Origin: GCA-020348445 sp965372465
GTDB lineage: Archaea; Thermoplasmatota; Thermoplasmata; GCA-020350865
NCBI GenBank assembly: GCA_965372465.1
Contig: CBDVCK010000027.1
Span: 1 to 20,016, forward strand
Length of the DNA stretch: 20,016 nucleotides
Direction of reading: 5' to 3'
Both the position numbers and the translations under genes were made by a program. The notes below the pieces were generated by a model. That model was not told the origin of the DNA. It made no database searches and saw only the letters and a program-made list of their open reading frames with translations. Every line of letters starts with the position of its first letter. Positions within the stretch are counted from its first letter, which is position 1. Shown here piece after piece: positions 14,164 through 20,016 of this stretch.

Positions 14164-14772
14164 TTATTTATTACCCTTTGACATCATATAATTCCTGAAC
14201 TTAGCCATGAACATATCAACATCTTTTCCGAAAGTATCATCACCCAGGCCCGATCCATATTTATACACTCTAACTTTCCTTAATATAATCTCAGAAAGCT
14301 CATCGGGAAATGGTATCCCCGGAACCTTGCCTTCGGCATAGGCCATACCCATACCCGCAGTGTGGATGTGTACTGTTGCAATACCTAACATGCGCTCAAG
14401 GGGATTGTGGGTGATGTTTATATTTTGAACTCTACTGTATGGGATTGCATTCTTTCTTTTCCAGATCACTCCTTTTTCGATAATTATCATATCATCCGTG
14501 AGTAGGAATGTATAAGAATAGTAAAGCAGGTCTGTATAAAATATCAGGAAAATCCCTAGCCCCCCTATGATAACGACATAGGTAACGATACACGCTCCTA
14601 TTGATAAAATGAATAGCATGGGAAATAGAATGAACAAGTAAACATGTGCAATGATCAATCCCATCCATCGCCAATATCTTTTGACATCGGGGTCCAGGTG
14701 GTCCGGTGTCATATCGGTCCATATACGCTCCAACTTCTGTGCATTAACCTCATCAAGTTTCGCAGCTTGCAT
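14164..14772 (-). CDS. Membrane-anchored PH-domain protein (bPH2 / DUF304)
   Basis: 202 residues. A cytoplasmic N-terminus (about 1-33) precedes two membrane helices (about 36-58 and 62-85). They are followed by the bacterial-type PH domain: YTFLLTDDMIIIEKGVIWKRKNAIPYSRVQNINITHNPLERMLGIATVHIHTAG. The IPYSRVQNI and LGIATV motifs are the DUF304/YdbS-like hallmark. The C-terminal part contains ILRKVRVYKYGSG and a Lys/Met-rich helix. The role of these proteins is not established. Start supported by GGAGG 7 bases before the ATG; TATA-like TTTTAATAAAG near 14811-14821. Monocistronic. Confidence 0.88.
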   Translation of the reverse strand: MQAAKLDEVNAQKLERIWTDMTPDHLDPDVKRYWRWMGLIIAHVYLFILFPMLFILSIGACIVTYVVIIGGLGIFLIFYTDLLYYSYTFLLTDDMIIIEKGVIWKRKNAIPYSRVQNINITHNPLERMLGIATVHIHTAGMGMAYAEGKVPGIPFPDELSEIILRKVRVYKYGSGLGDDTFGKDVDMFMAKFRNYMMSKGNK

Positions 14773-14885
14773 GTGCTTTCCTCCACTAACGACTTTGTAT
14801 ATGACAAGGTCTTTATTAAAATATTACGGGGGATAGCCCAGGGGTATCACCTATGCGAAAAGAGATTGACTAATGATTCTGGAAC

Positions 14886-15734
14886 TCAGTAATCATAGAA
14901 CCCCTTACCTGACTTCCTTCCCAGATAACCTGCATTCACCATCTTTTTCAAAAGTGGGCAGGGCCTGTACTTGGAGTCGCCAAAACCCTCATACAAAACG
15001 TTCATGATGTGAAGGCAGGTATCTAATCCAATGAGATCCGCAAGGGCCAGGGGCCCCATTGGGTGGTTCATGCCAAGCTTCATGACCTCGTCAATCGCCT
15101 CCTTTGTTCCCACACCCTCCATAAGACAGTAAATGGCTTCATTTATCATAGGCATGAGAACCCGATTTGAGACAAAGCCGGGATAGTCATTGACCTCAAC
15201 AGGTGTTTTCCCAAGTTTCTTGGAAAGTTCAACAACAATCTGGGTAGTATCCTCCGAGGTTGCTATCCCCCTGATTACCTCCACTAACTTCATCACGGGA
15301 ACAGGATTGAAAAAGTGCATACCTATGAATTTATCAGGTTTTGAAGTGGCAGCTCCAAGTTGGGTTATTGAAATCGAGGAAGTATTCGAGGTAAAGATAA
15401 TATCCTTTTTACAAAGTCCCTCAAGTTCCACATATGCCGACTTTTTGATATCAAAATTCTCAATCACGGCCTCGATTATAAAATCAACATCCGAAAGATC
15501 CTCCATCTTTGTGGTTCCCGTAATCTTGGAAAGAATATTATCCATATCCTCCTGTGTGATCCTCTCCTTTTTTACGCTTCTTGCCAGGTTCTTGTTTATG
15601 TTCTTCATTCCACCTTCAACAAATCTATCCTCGATATCTCTCATTACAACCTGGTATCCAACTTGAGCAAACGTCTGGGCAATTCCGTTTCCCATAACTC
15701 CTGCACCCAAAACTCCAATCGATTTTATTTCCAT
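14886..15734 (-). CDS. 3-hydroxyacyl-CoA (3-hydroxybutyryl-CoA) dehydrogenase
   Basis: 282 residues. It oxidises (S)-3-hydroxyacyl-CoA with NAD+, or works in reverse. N-terminal Rossmann motif GVLGAGVMGNGIAQ, then FIIEAVIENFDIK, SNTSSISITQL, HFFNPVPVMKLVEVI (catalytic His), NDYPGFVSNRVLMPMINEA, and the C-terminal domain with GMNHPMGPLALADLIGLD and GRKSGKGFYDY. The length fits single-domain Hbd enzymes (about 280) rather than the large FadB fusion. Start: AAGGAGG lies 8 bases before the ATG at 15734; the longer reading from a GTG at 15752 would place the ribosome binding site inside the gene. Follows the thiolase gene by 14 bases. Chain-length preference is not readable. Confidence 0.93.
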   Translation of the reverse strand: MEIKSIGVLGAGVMGNGIAQTFAQVGYQVVMRDIEDRFVEGGMKNINKNLARSVKKERITQEDMDNILSKITGTTKMEDLSDVDFIIEAVIENFDIKKSAYVELEGLCKKDIIFTSNTSSISITQLGAATSKPDKFIGMHFFNPVPVMKLVEVIRGIATSEDTTQIVVELSKKLGKTPVEVNDYPGFVSNRVLMPMINEAIYCLMEGVGTKEAIDEVMKLGMNHPMGPLALADLIGLDTCLHIMNVLYEGFGDSKYRPCPLLKKMVNAGYLGRKSGKGFYDY

Positions 15735-15748
15735 ATAAAATTCCTCCT

Positions 15749-16930
15749 TCACTCCATTTCAACTATCATGGCAACCGCATTTCCTCCTCCTAGACAGAGG
15801 GTTGCCAGGCCTCTTTTTAATTCCCTTTGCTTTAGCGCGTAAATCAATGTCACAAGCACTCTTGTTCCGCTGCATCCTATGGGATGGCCCAGGGCCACTG
15901 CACCGCCGTGAACATTGAACTTCTCATCAGGTATCCCCAGCTCCCTTTTAACGGCTACGGAAGCCGAGGCAAAGGCCTCGTTGTGCTCGAATAAATCGAT
16001 ATCGTCAACTCCAAAACCCGTCCTTTCCATAAGTGCCCGGGAGGTGGGTATAGGCGCCTCCATAACGAGTTCGGGGGCAAGGCCGCCTGTATTGTAATCT
16101 ATGATCTTTACCATGATAGGGAGGCTTAACTCTTCTGCCTTTTCCCTTGAAGCCACGACGACAGCTGCAGCACCGTCAGAAATCTGGGAAGCGTTCCCAG
16201 CCGTGACAAGGCCGTCTTTCTTGAATACGGGTTTAAGCTTTGCCAATTTCTCAGTGGAGGTATCCTCTCTTGGCCCTTCATCTGTTTCAAAGATTAAAGG
16301 GTCTTTCTTTCTTTGGGGAATTTCTACAGGCACGATCTCCCCCTTGAATCTGCCGCCCTTGATTGCCTCTATCGCCTTCATATGACTCTGAAAAGCGAGT
16401 TCATCGGCCTGCTCCCTTGTAACATTGAATTTTTCTGCTATTATCTCTCCTGTCAGGCCCATGTGAAAGTCGTTGTACACATCCCAAAGTCCATCATTCA
16501 CCATGGCATCGATTAACTTTCCATCACCCAACCTATAACCACTTCTGGCGTTCTTTAAAAGATACGGTGCCTGGTTCATATTCTCCATTCCGCCGGCTAC
16601 TATTATGTCTGCATCACCTGCTTTGATTGCCGAAGCCGCTATCATCACCGACTTTAAACCCGAGCCGCACACCTTGTTGACTGTCATGGCCCCGATTTTT
16701 TCAGAAAGACCTGCATAAATCATTGCCTGCCTTGCCGGATTCTGCCCCAAACCAGCAGATACAACATTACCCATTATCACTTCATCGATTGCTAATGAAT
16801 CGCAATCTGCCCGTTTTACAGCTTCCGAAATTACTGAGGCACCAAGCCTTTGTGCAGGAAAATCGGAAAGTGTACCATTGAACTTACCCATTGCCGTTCT
16901 TACTGCACCTAATATGACAATTTCTTTCAC
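15749..16930 (-). CDS. Acetyl-CoA C-acetyltransferase (bacterial-type thiolase)
   Basis: 393 residues, the full length of PhaA/AtoB-type thiolases. The catalytic triad is visible: nucleophile C88 in NKVCGSGLKS, H349 in GGAVALGHPIGCSGTR, and C379 in CLGGGNAVAM, with NEAFA before the His. It condenses two acetyl-CoA or cleaves acetoacetyl-CoA. The start is GTG at 16930, preceded by GGGGAG. This is the bacterial type, unlike the usual archaeal thiolase that sits beside HMG-CoA synthase and a DUF35 protein, so it probably serves fatty- or hydroxy-acid CoA metabolism with the dehydrogenase downstream. No crotonase or acyl-CoA dehydrogenase lies in the window. A TATA-like CTTTATATCGG is near 16967-16977 (minus strand). 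Confidence 0.93.
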   Translation of the reverse strand: MKEIVILGAVRTAMGKFNGTLSDFPAQRLGASVISEAVKRADCDSLAIDEVIMGNVVSAGLGQNPARQAMIYAGLSEKIGAMTVNKVCGSGLKSVMIAASAIKAGDADIIVAGGMENMNQAPYLLKNARSGYRLGDGKLIDAMVNDGLWDVYNDFHMGLTGEIIAEKFNVTREQADELAFQSHMKAIEAIKGGRFKGEIVPVEIPQRKKDPLIFETDEGPREDTSTEKLAKLKPVFKKDGLVTAGNASQISDGAAAVVVASREKAEELSLPIMVKIIDYNTGGLAPELVMEAPIPTSRALMERTGFGVDDIDLFEHNEAFASASVAVKRELGIPDEKFNVHGGAVALGHPIGCSGTRVLVTLIYALKQRELKRGLATLCLGGGNAVAMIVEME

Positions 16931-17062
16931 TTAGTCTCCCCCTGTGCGCACCGATATTATGCTTTCCCGATATAAAGGTTATCAGACGGCTATCGTCACC
17001 AATTTTATATATAATAGGACATTCACAACTTAGCTGTATCCAAACCCAATTTCAGGTTATTA

Positions 17063-17089
17063 GGGTGGGTGGAGGGAGGAGGTGGTGGG
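17063..17089 (+). other. G-rich tract with four GGG runs (possible G-quadruplex)
   Basis: GGG runs at 17063-17065, 17067-17069, 17074-17076 and 17087-17089, with extra GG pairs between, in an otherwise AT-rich promoter region. The last loop (10 bases) is long for a classical three-tier quadruplex, so a two-tier form or no structure is equally possible. Confidence 0.45.
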
Positions 17090-17122
17090 CATATTTTCAC
17101 ATTATTAAATTGGAACGCAAAC

Positions 17123-17163
17123 TATTATATACTTAAGTGAATATATGAACAATCGTTCATATA
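17123..17163 (+). promoter_or_regulatory. arsR promoter and SmtB/CzrA-type operator
   Basis: TATA box ATTATATAC (about 17124-17132) predicts transcription near 17155. Over that point lies a perfect 9-base inverted repeat: TATATGAAC (17142-17150), spacer AATC, GTTCATATA (17155-17163). It closely matches the ATATGAAC..GTTCATAT operator of SmtB/CzrA/ZiaR-type ArsR regulators, so the product of the next gene probably represses its own operon here. Confidence 0.8.
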
Positions 17164-17173
17164 AGATGATGCC

Positions 17174-17536
17174 ATGAAAGATGAAACCTGTGAGACCACG
17201 ATAATCGACAAAAAGAGCGTGGATACTATAAAAAAGACCATGATAACCGGGGGGACTGCAGAAAAACTTTCTGAAACCTTCAAGGCAATGGGGGATCCCA
17301 CGAGAATCAGAATTATTTACGCCCTCTCAAAGAAGAAGCTCTGTGTCTGCGACCTCTCTGCAGCGTTGGGTATGTCCCAGTCCGCTATATCACATCAGTT
17401 GAGGATTCTCAGAAACCTCAAACTGGTCAGATTCGAAAAGAAGGGGAAGAGCGTGTACTACTCCCTGGATGATGACCACATACTGAGCATGTTCGAAAAA
17501 TGTCTGGAACATGTAAAGGAACAAAAAGAAGGATGA
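17174..17536 (+). CDS. ArsR/SmtB-family metal-responsive repressor
   Basis: 120 residues with a winged helix-turn-helix: FKAMGDPTRIRIIYALSKKKLCVCDLSAALGMSQSAISHQLRILRNLKLVRFEKKGKSVYYSL. The alpha-5 zinc site is complete: D100-x-H102-x10-H113-x2-E116 matches SmtB D104, H106, H117, E120. It also has the C57-V-C59 pair of the ArsR/CadC alpha-3 site and one N-terminal Cys (C6) that could complete an alpha-3N thiolate site. It should bind the operator just upstream and release it on zinc, perhaps cadmium or lead. No strong Shine-Dalgarno is seen; the leader is predicted to be about 20 bases. The CDF exporter starts 4 bases after its stop. Confidence 0.93.
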   Translation: MKDETCETTIIDKKSVDTIKKTMITGGTAEKLSETFKAMGDPTRIRIIYALSKKKLCVCDLSAALGMSQSAISHQLRILRNLKLVRFEKKGKSVYYSLDDDHILSMFEKCLEHVKEQKEG

Positions 17537-17540
17537 ACTC

Positions 17541-18443
17541 TTGGAAGACGGATGCGGAATCAATTCTGGAAAGAAACTGAAACTCGCCATTGTTTTAACT
17601 TCTATCATCCTGATCGTAGAAATAATAGGCGGCATTATATCCAACAGCCTTGCTCTTTTTACCGATGCGGCACATGTCTTTATGGATGTACTTGCTCTGG
17701 GCCTTGCATTTTCTGCGGTAATGGTTGCATGTAGACCCTTGGACGAGAAGGCCACCTTCGGCTATCACAGAGCCGAGATATTCGCTGCACTGATAAACGC
17801 CATACTGCTGGTTATCGTTGTGATTTTCATTCTACAGGAGGCCTATGAACGATTGATCTCACCACCAGAGGTCAGGACGTTCGAGATGCTGATATTTGCA
17901 TCAATTGGTTTGGTTGTCAATTTAATTGTTACGTTGACCTTACGAGGACATCATGACCTTAATTTAAGAGGAGCTTACCTTCATGTTCTTGGGGACACTC
18001 TGTCCTCTTTTGGTGTGATAGTTGGAGGAGTATTGATAATCCTGACCGGCAACTATATTGTGGATCCTATTCTCAGTATTGTGATTGCCTGTGTAATTAT
18101 ATTCGGTTCTGTGAGATTGCTCAGGGAATCTGTGGATATTTTAATGGAAAGAGTTCCGAAACATATAGATCTTGAGGAATTAAAACAGGAAATTCTAAAA
18201 ATCAAAGGGGTACAGAGCATACATGACTTGCATGTATGGAGCATCTGCTCCAATGTTCATGCCTTAAATGCCCATATCCTTGTGGACAGCATGAGCGTCA
18301 GGGAAACAGAGAAGATAAACAAAGAGATTAATAAGCTACTTCGTGAGAGATGGAGGATCGTTCATACAACTTTACAGTGCGAGTGTGATGACTGTGGTGT
18401 TGTGGGAATTGGCGATTCCAACAGGAGCACCGATTCAGATTAA
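17541..18443 (+). CDS. Cation diffusion facilitator zinc exporter (CzcD/ZitB-like)
   Basis: 300 residues, six membrane helices. Transport site A is H45-x3-D49 in TM2 (TDAAHVFMD) and H148-x3-D152 in TM5 (HVLGD): the HD-HD set of Zn2+/Cd2+ proton antiporters. FGYHRAEI (72-79) and a short His-containing loop (RGHHD) follow the family plan. The cytoplasmic C-terminal domain has HDLHVWSI (228-235) and a Cys cluster C280-x-C282-x2-C285 that could bind metal. The start is TTG at 17541, 4 bases after the arsR stop, with AAGGATGAAC serving as ribosome binding site inside arsR; no ATG precedes TM1 in this frame. It acts with ArsR as an efflux operon. Confidence 0.93.
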   Translation: MEDGCGINSGKKLKLAIVLTSIILIVEIIGGIISNSLALFTDAAHVFMDVLALGLAFSAVMVACRPLDEKATFGYHRAEIFAALINAILLVIVVIFILQEAYERLISPPEVRTFEMLIFASIGLVVNLIVTLTLRGHHDLNLRGAYLHVLGDTLSSFGVIVGGVLIILTGNYIVDPILSIVIACVIIFGSVRLLRESVDILMERVPKHIDLEELKQEILKIKGVQSIHDLHVWSICSNVHALNAHILVDSMSVRETEKINKEINKLLRERWRIVHTTLQCECDDCGVVGIGDSNRSTDSD

Positions 18444-18447
18444 GATG

Positions 18448-18562
18448 TTTTTTTATACTCCCTAAATGAACAACCCACATTTGAAAAATGTGGGTATCAT
18501 CACTCGAAAACCGCACCTTGCATTCCTCCACCATTTGAAAATGGTGGTATCCTGCGGTTTTC
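18448..18562 (+). other. Structured intergenic element: hairpin plus enclosed double stem
   Basis: A run of seven T (18448-18454) after the CDF gene probably ends its transcript; the same bases with ATAC form a possible TATA box. Then comes hairpin A, CCCACATTT (18474-18482), loop GAA, AAATGTGGG (18486-18494). A 10-bp outer stem GAAAACCGCA (18506-18515) / TGCGGTTTTC (18553-18562) encloses hairpin B, CCACCATTT (18528-18536), loop GA, AAATGGTGG (18539-18547). All stems are perfect. The two inner hairpins are near-copies. It might be a small RNA, a leader of the next gene, or a palindromic mobile remnant; I recognise no known family. Confidence 0.6.
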
Positions 18563-18649
18563 TGCGGATGAAGCAAAGGATTTACATAGTGGAAAGTTCA
18601 TCATATCAGATATCAGACACGTTGAAAGAGATAGAAAAACGGGATAAAA

Positions 18650-19426
18650 ATGAGTGAATTTATAGGGGCGTTGAGCTCGCTTATTGCAATCGCCTTCATA
18701 ACCGGTTTGGTAAGGGGTACTGCGGTCTGTACCTTCTTATGCGGACCCAGCCTCATGAGCTATACTATAAGTGAGGGGCGCAACTGGAAATCCGGGGCCA
18801 TTTTTGCAATGAAATTCAACATTGGGAGGATAGCGCTTATCACAGCCGTGGGAGCTGTAATCGGATATTTTGCAGGTATCCTGATTTCCGGCGGATTCAA
18901 TATTCCTCTTCTTTCCATGCAGTTACTTGGTTATCTACTGGTTGGAGTCTACTCCCTTGTGCTGGGAATAACCTTATACAGGAGGGCAAGAAAGAGACAG
19001 CTTGATCCTGAATGTGAATGCCAGTCGCACTTCAAGACCATTGAAAAATACCGAAAGAAATACCCCAGGCTCTTTGCAAACGAGACAGTCGCCCTGATAA
19101 TTCTGGGATTGATTATGGGTGTGGCCTGTCTTTTTGAGATAATCCTTTTGGATGCCGTGATTCTTGGCTCGGCATCTGCATTATTCGGTGCTTCGTTCGG
19201 GGTGGCCACTGCCCTAACAGGTGCCTTTACCATGTTTATTTTTGGAGTGGGTTCTGCCATTCCCGTGATAGTTTTCAATGCCTCAGCAGGTCATGCTTCC
19301 TCGAAAGTAACACCCCAGAAAATCAATTCAGCGGCTGGTATCATGGCAATAGCCTTGATTACCATGGGATTTCTTTTGGTTGTGAGGCAGGGGCTTGCTC
19401 TGCTGTTTTTGGCAGGCGCTGCATAA
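18650..19426 (+). CDS. DsbD/UreH-like six-helix membrane protein
   Basis: 258 residues with about six membrane helices. TM1 carries C27-x3-C31-G-P (VCTFLCGPSLM), and FNIGRIALITAVGAVIGYFAG follows. This is the pattern of the DsbD_2/UreH_2/TauE-like group (C-x3-C-G-P, then GR and glycine-rich helices). A charged cytoplasmic loop (about 111-143) contains C122-E-C124-x2-H127, a possible metal or thiol site, and the second half has GVACLFEIILLDAVIL with C160. Relatives move electrons, metals or sulfur species, so redox relay or metal handling beside the zinc-efflux operon is plausible but not shown. The ATG at 18650 has no strong Shine-Dalgarno. It lies 206 bases after the CDF gene, separated by the structured element. 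Confidence 0.75.
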   Translation: MSEFIGALSSLIAIAFITGLVRGTAVCTFLCGPSLMSYTISEGRNWKSGAIFAMKFNIGRIALITAVGAVIGYFAGILISGGFNIPLLSMQLLGYLLVGVYSLVLGITLYRRARKRQLDPECECQSHFKTIEKYRKKYPRLFANETVALIILGLIMGVACLFEIILLDAVILGSASALFGASFGVATALTGAFTMFIFGVGSAIPVIVFNASAGHASSKVTPQKINSAAGIMAIALITMGFLLVVRQGLALLFLAGAA

Positions 19427-19489
19427 GATGATTTCAATCGATAATTTCCTACCATAAATTTAAAATGGCCATACTTCTTAGGTTCCAGT

Positions 19490-20016
19490 ATGGGCCCGAG
19501 AGTTGATTCTTACAGATATTTGTTTATTGTTTCGATTTTCATGATATTCCTATTTTTTTCATGCATTGGAGTTTCAGGGGAGGGATCAGGAGATTTTCCA
19601 CCGCCAGATGATGGAGATTGGATAATCACAAACAATACTTACATATCTAATGAGACCATTGTGTTAAATGATAACCTAGAGGTTCTAGACAATGCATCCT
19701 TGACCCTGGAAAATGTCACCTTATTGTTCAACTCAACCTTAAGTGGTGATATCGGCATATATGTTGATTATGGGAGCTCAATTTTCATCTCCGATTCCAA
19801 TTTTACCACCATTAGAGGATTTTTCACATTTTATGTCTCTGGGAACATGACAATGGTTGATTCTCATGTAAGCCGTGTTACCGGAGGAATCTTCATTGGG
19901 TTTGGTGATGTGAAGATTAATAATTGTTCGCTTTATAACAACCTCGATTTTGCAATTTCTGGTTTTGGTAATCCGGTTGTCACCAATAATACAATATTTT
20001 CAAATCATGGGGGGAT
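19490..20016 (+). CDS. Secreted parallel beta-helix protein (C-terminus cut by window edge)
   Basis: Open from the ATG at 19490 to the window end (175 codons, no stop). A signal peptide (about residues 1-31: arginine-containing start, hydrophobic core, cleavage near IGVSGEG) is followed by a Pro/Asp linker and then short repeated beta strands rich in Asn, Thr, Ser and Val (WIITNNTYISNETIVLNDNLEVLDNASLTLENVTLLFNSTL, then ISDSNFTTI, MVDSHVS, INNCSLYNN, VTNNTIFSN). This matches right-handed beta-helix surface proteins (NosD/PbH1 type) common in Thermoplasmatota genomes. Several N-x-S/T sequons could be glycosylated. A TATA-like AAATTTAAAATG near 19457-19468 predicts a leaderless or nearly leaderless mRNA. 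It may be cell-surface; the ligand is unknown. Confidence 0.85.
   Translation, partial: MGPRVDSYRYLFIVSIFMIFLFFSCIGVSGEGSGDFPPPDDGDWIITNNTYISNETIVLNDNLEVLDNASLTLENVTLLFNSTLSGDIGIYVDYGSSIFISDSNFTTIRGFFTFYVSGNMTMVDSHVSRVTGGIFIGFGDVKINNCSLYNNLDFAISGFGNPVVTNNTIFSNHGG

Noticed and set aside
18466..18657. Open reading frame of 63 codons, or a 29-codon version starting near 18571, before the gene at 18650
   Set aside because: It runs through the perfect hairpins, whose pairing explains the sequence better. No ribosome binding site precedes either start and no family is recognised. Its stop overlaps the next ATG by 8 bases, so a coupled short peptide cannot be fully excluded.
1..20016. CRISPR arrays, insertion sequences, integrases, toxin-antitoxin or restriction genes
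   Set aside because: No regularly spaced direct repeats, transposase motifs or defence-protein signatures were seen on either strand.

Overview
The window comes from a euryarchaeal genome, most likely an uncultured member of the Thermoplasmatota. The evidence is the archaeal operon Rpo7 – Spt4 – GTP-dependent dephospho-CoA kinase – S24e – S27ae, an Nre repair protein with a PCNA-binding tail, TATA-box promoters with short leaders, a tRNA with bulge-helix-bulge (BHB) introns, a 5S rRNA gene standing alone (as in Thermoplasma, where rRNA genes are dispersed), and a secreted parallel beta-helix protein. The phylum-level placement is inference; no 16S rRNA is present. Genes are densely packed on both strands and no gap without a gene exceeds 300 bases.

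Layout. 1-1090 (-): DUF1611 P-loop protein, cut at the left edge. 1249-1770 (+): acidic thioredoxin-fold lipoprotein. 1778-3377 (-): a protein joining a GATase-like domain to a C4HC3 zinc finger, then a TPR protein. 3481-5444 (-): purine-nucleoside salvage pair, in which an MTA/5'-deoxyadenosine/SAH deaminase overlaps a phosphorylase whose base-contact residue suggests a 6-oxopurine substrate. 5688-5942 (-): small orphan gene. 6165-8274 (-): Nre repair protein overlapping a radical SAM SplB-like protein. 8413-9555 (+): GT4 glycosyltransferase. 9603-9751 (-): tRNA-Arg(CCG) interrupted by three introns. 9761-11669 (-): transcription/translation/CoA operon. 11713-13752 (-): membrane pyrophosphatase. 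13935-14054 (+): 5S rRNA. 14164-14772 (-): PH-domain membrane protein. 14886-16930 (-): thiolase and 3-hydroxyacyl-CoA dehydrogenase. 17174-19426 (+): metal-responsive ArsR repressor, CDF zinc exporter, a structured non-coding stretch, and a Cys-containing DsbD/UreH-like membrane protein. 19490-end (+): secreted beta-helix protein, cut at the right edge.

How the parts work together. The deaminase/phosphorylase pair would recycle SAM by-products through inosine-type intermediates. The ArsR gene has a near-perfect SmtB/CzrA-type operator over its predicted transcription start and complete alpha-5 zinc ligands, so it should derepress itself and the CDF exporter when zinc or cadmium rises. The strongest unusual signal is the tRNA: exons joined at three predicted BHB sites (D-loop, 37/38 and 59/60) give a normal 74-nt tRNA-Arg(CCG). 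Triple-intron tRNAs are known mainly from Thermoproteales and would be unexpected here. A second unexplained element is the two-hairpin structure between the zinc exporter and the membrane protein.
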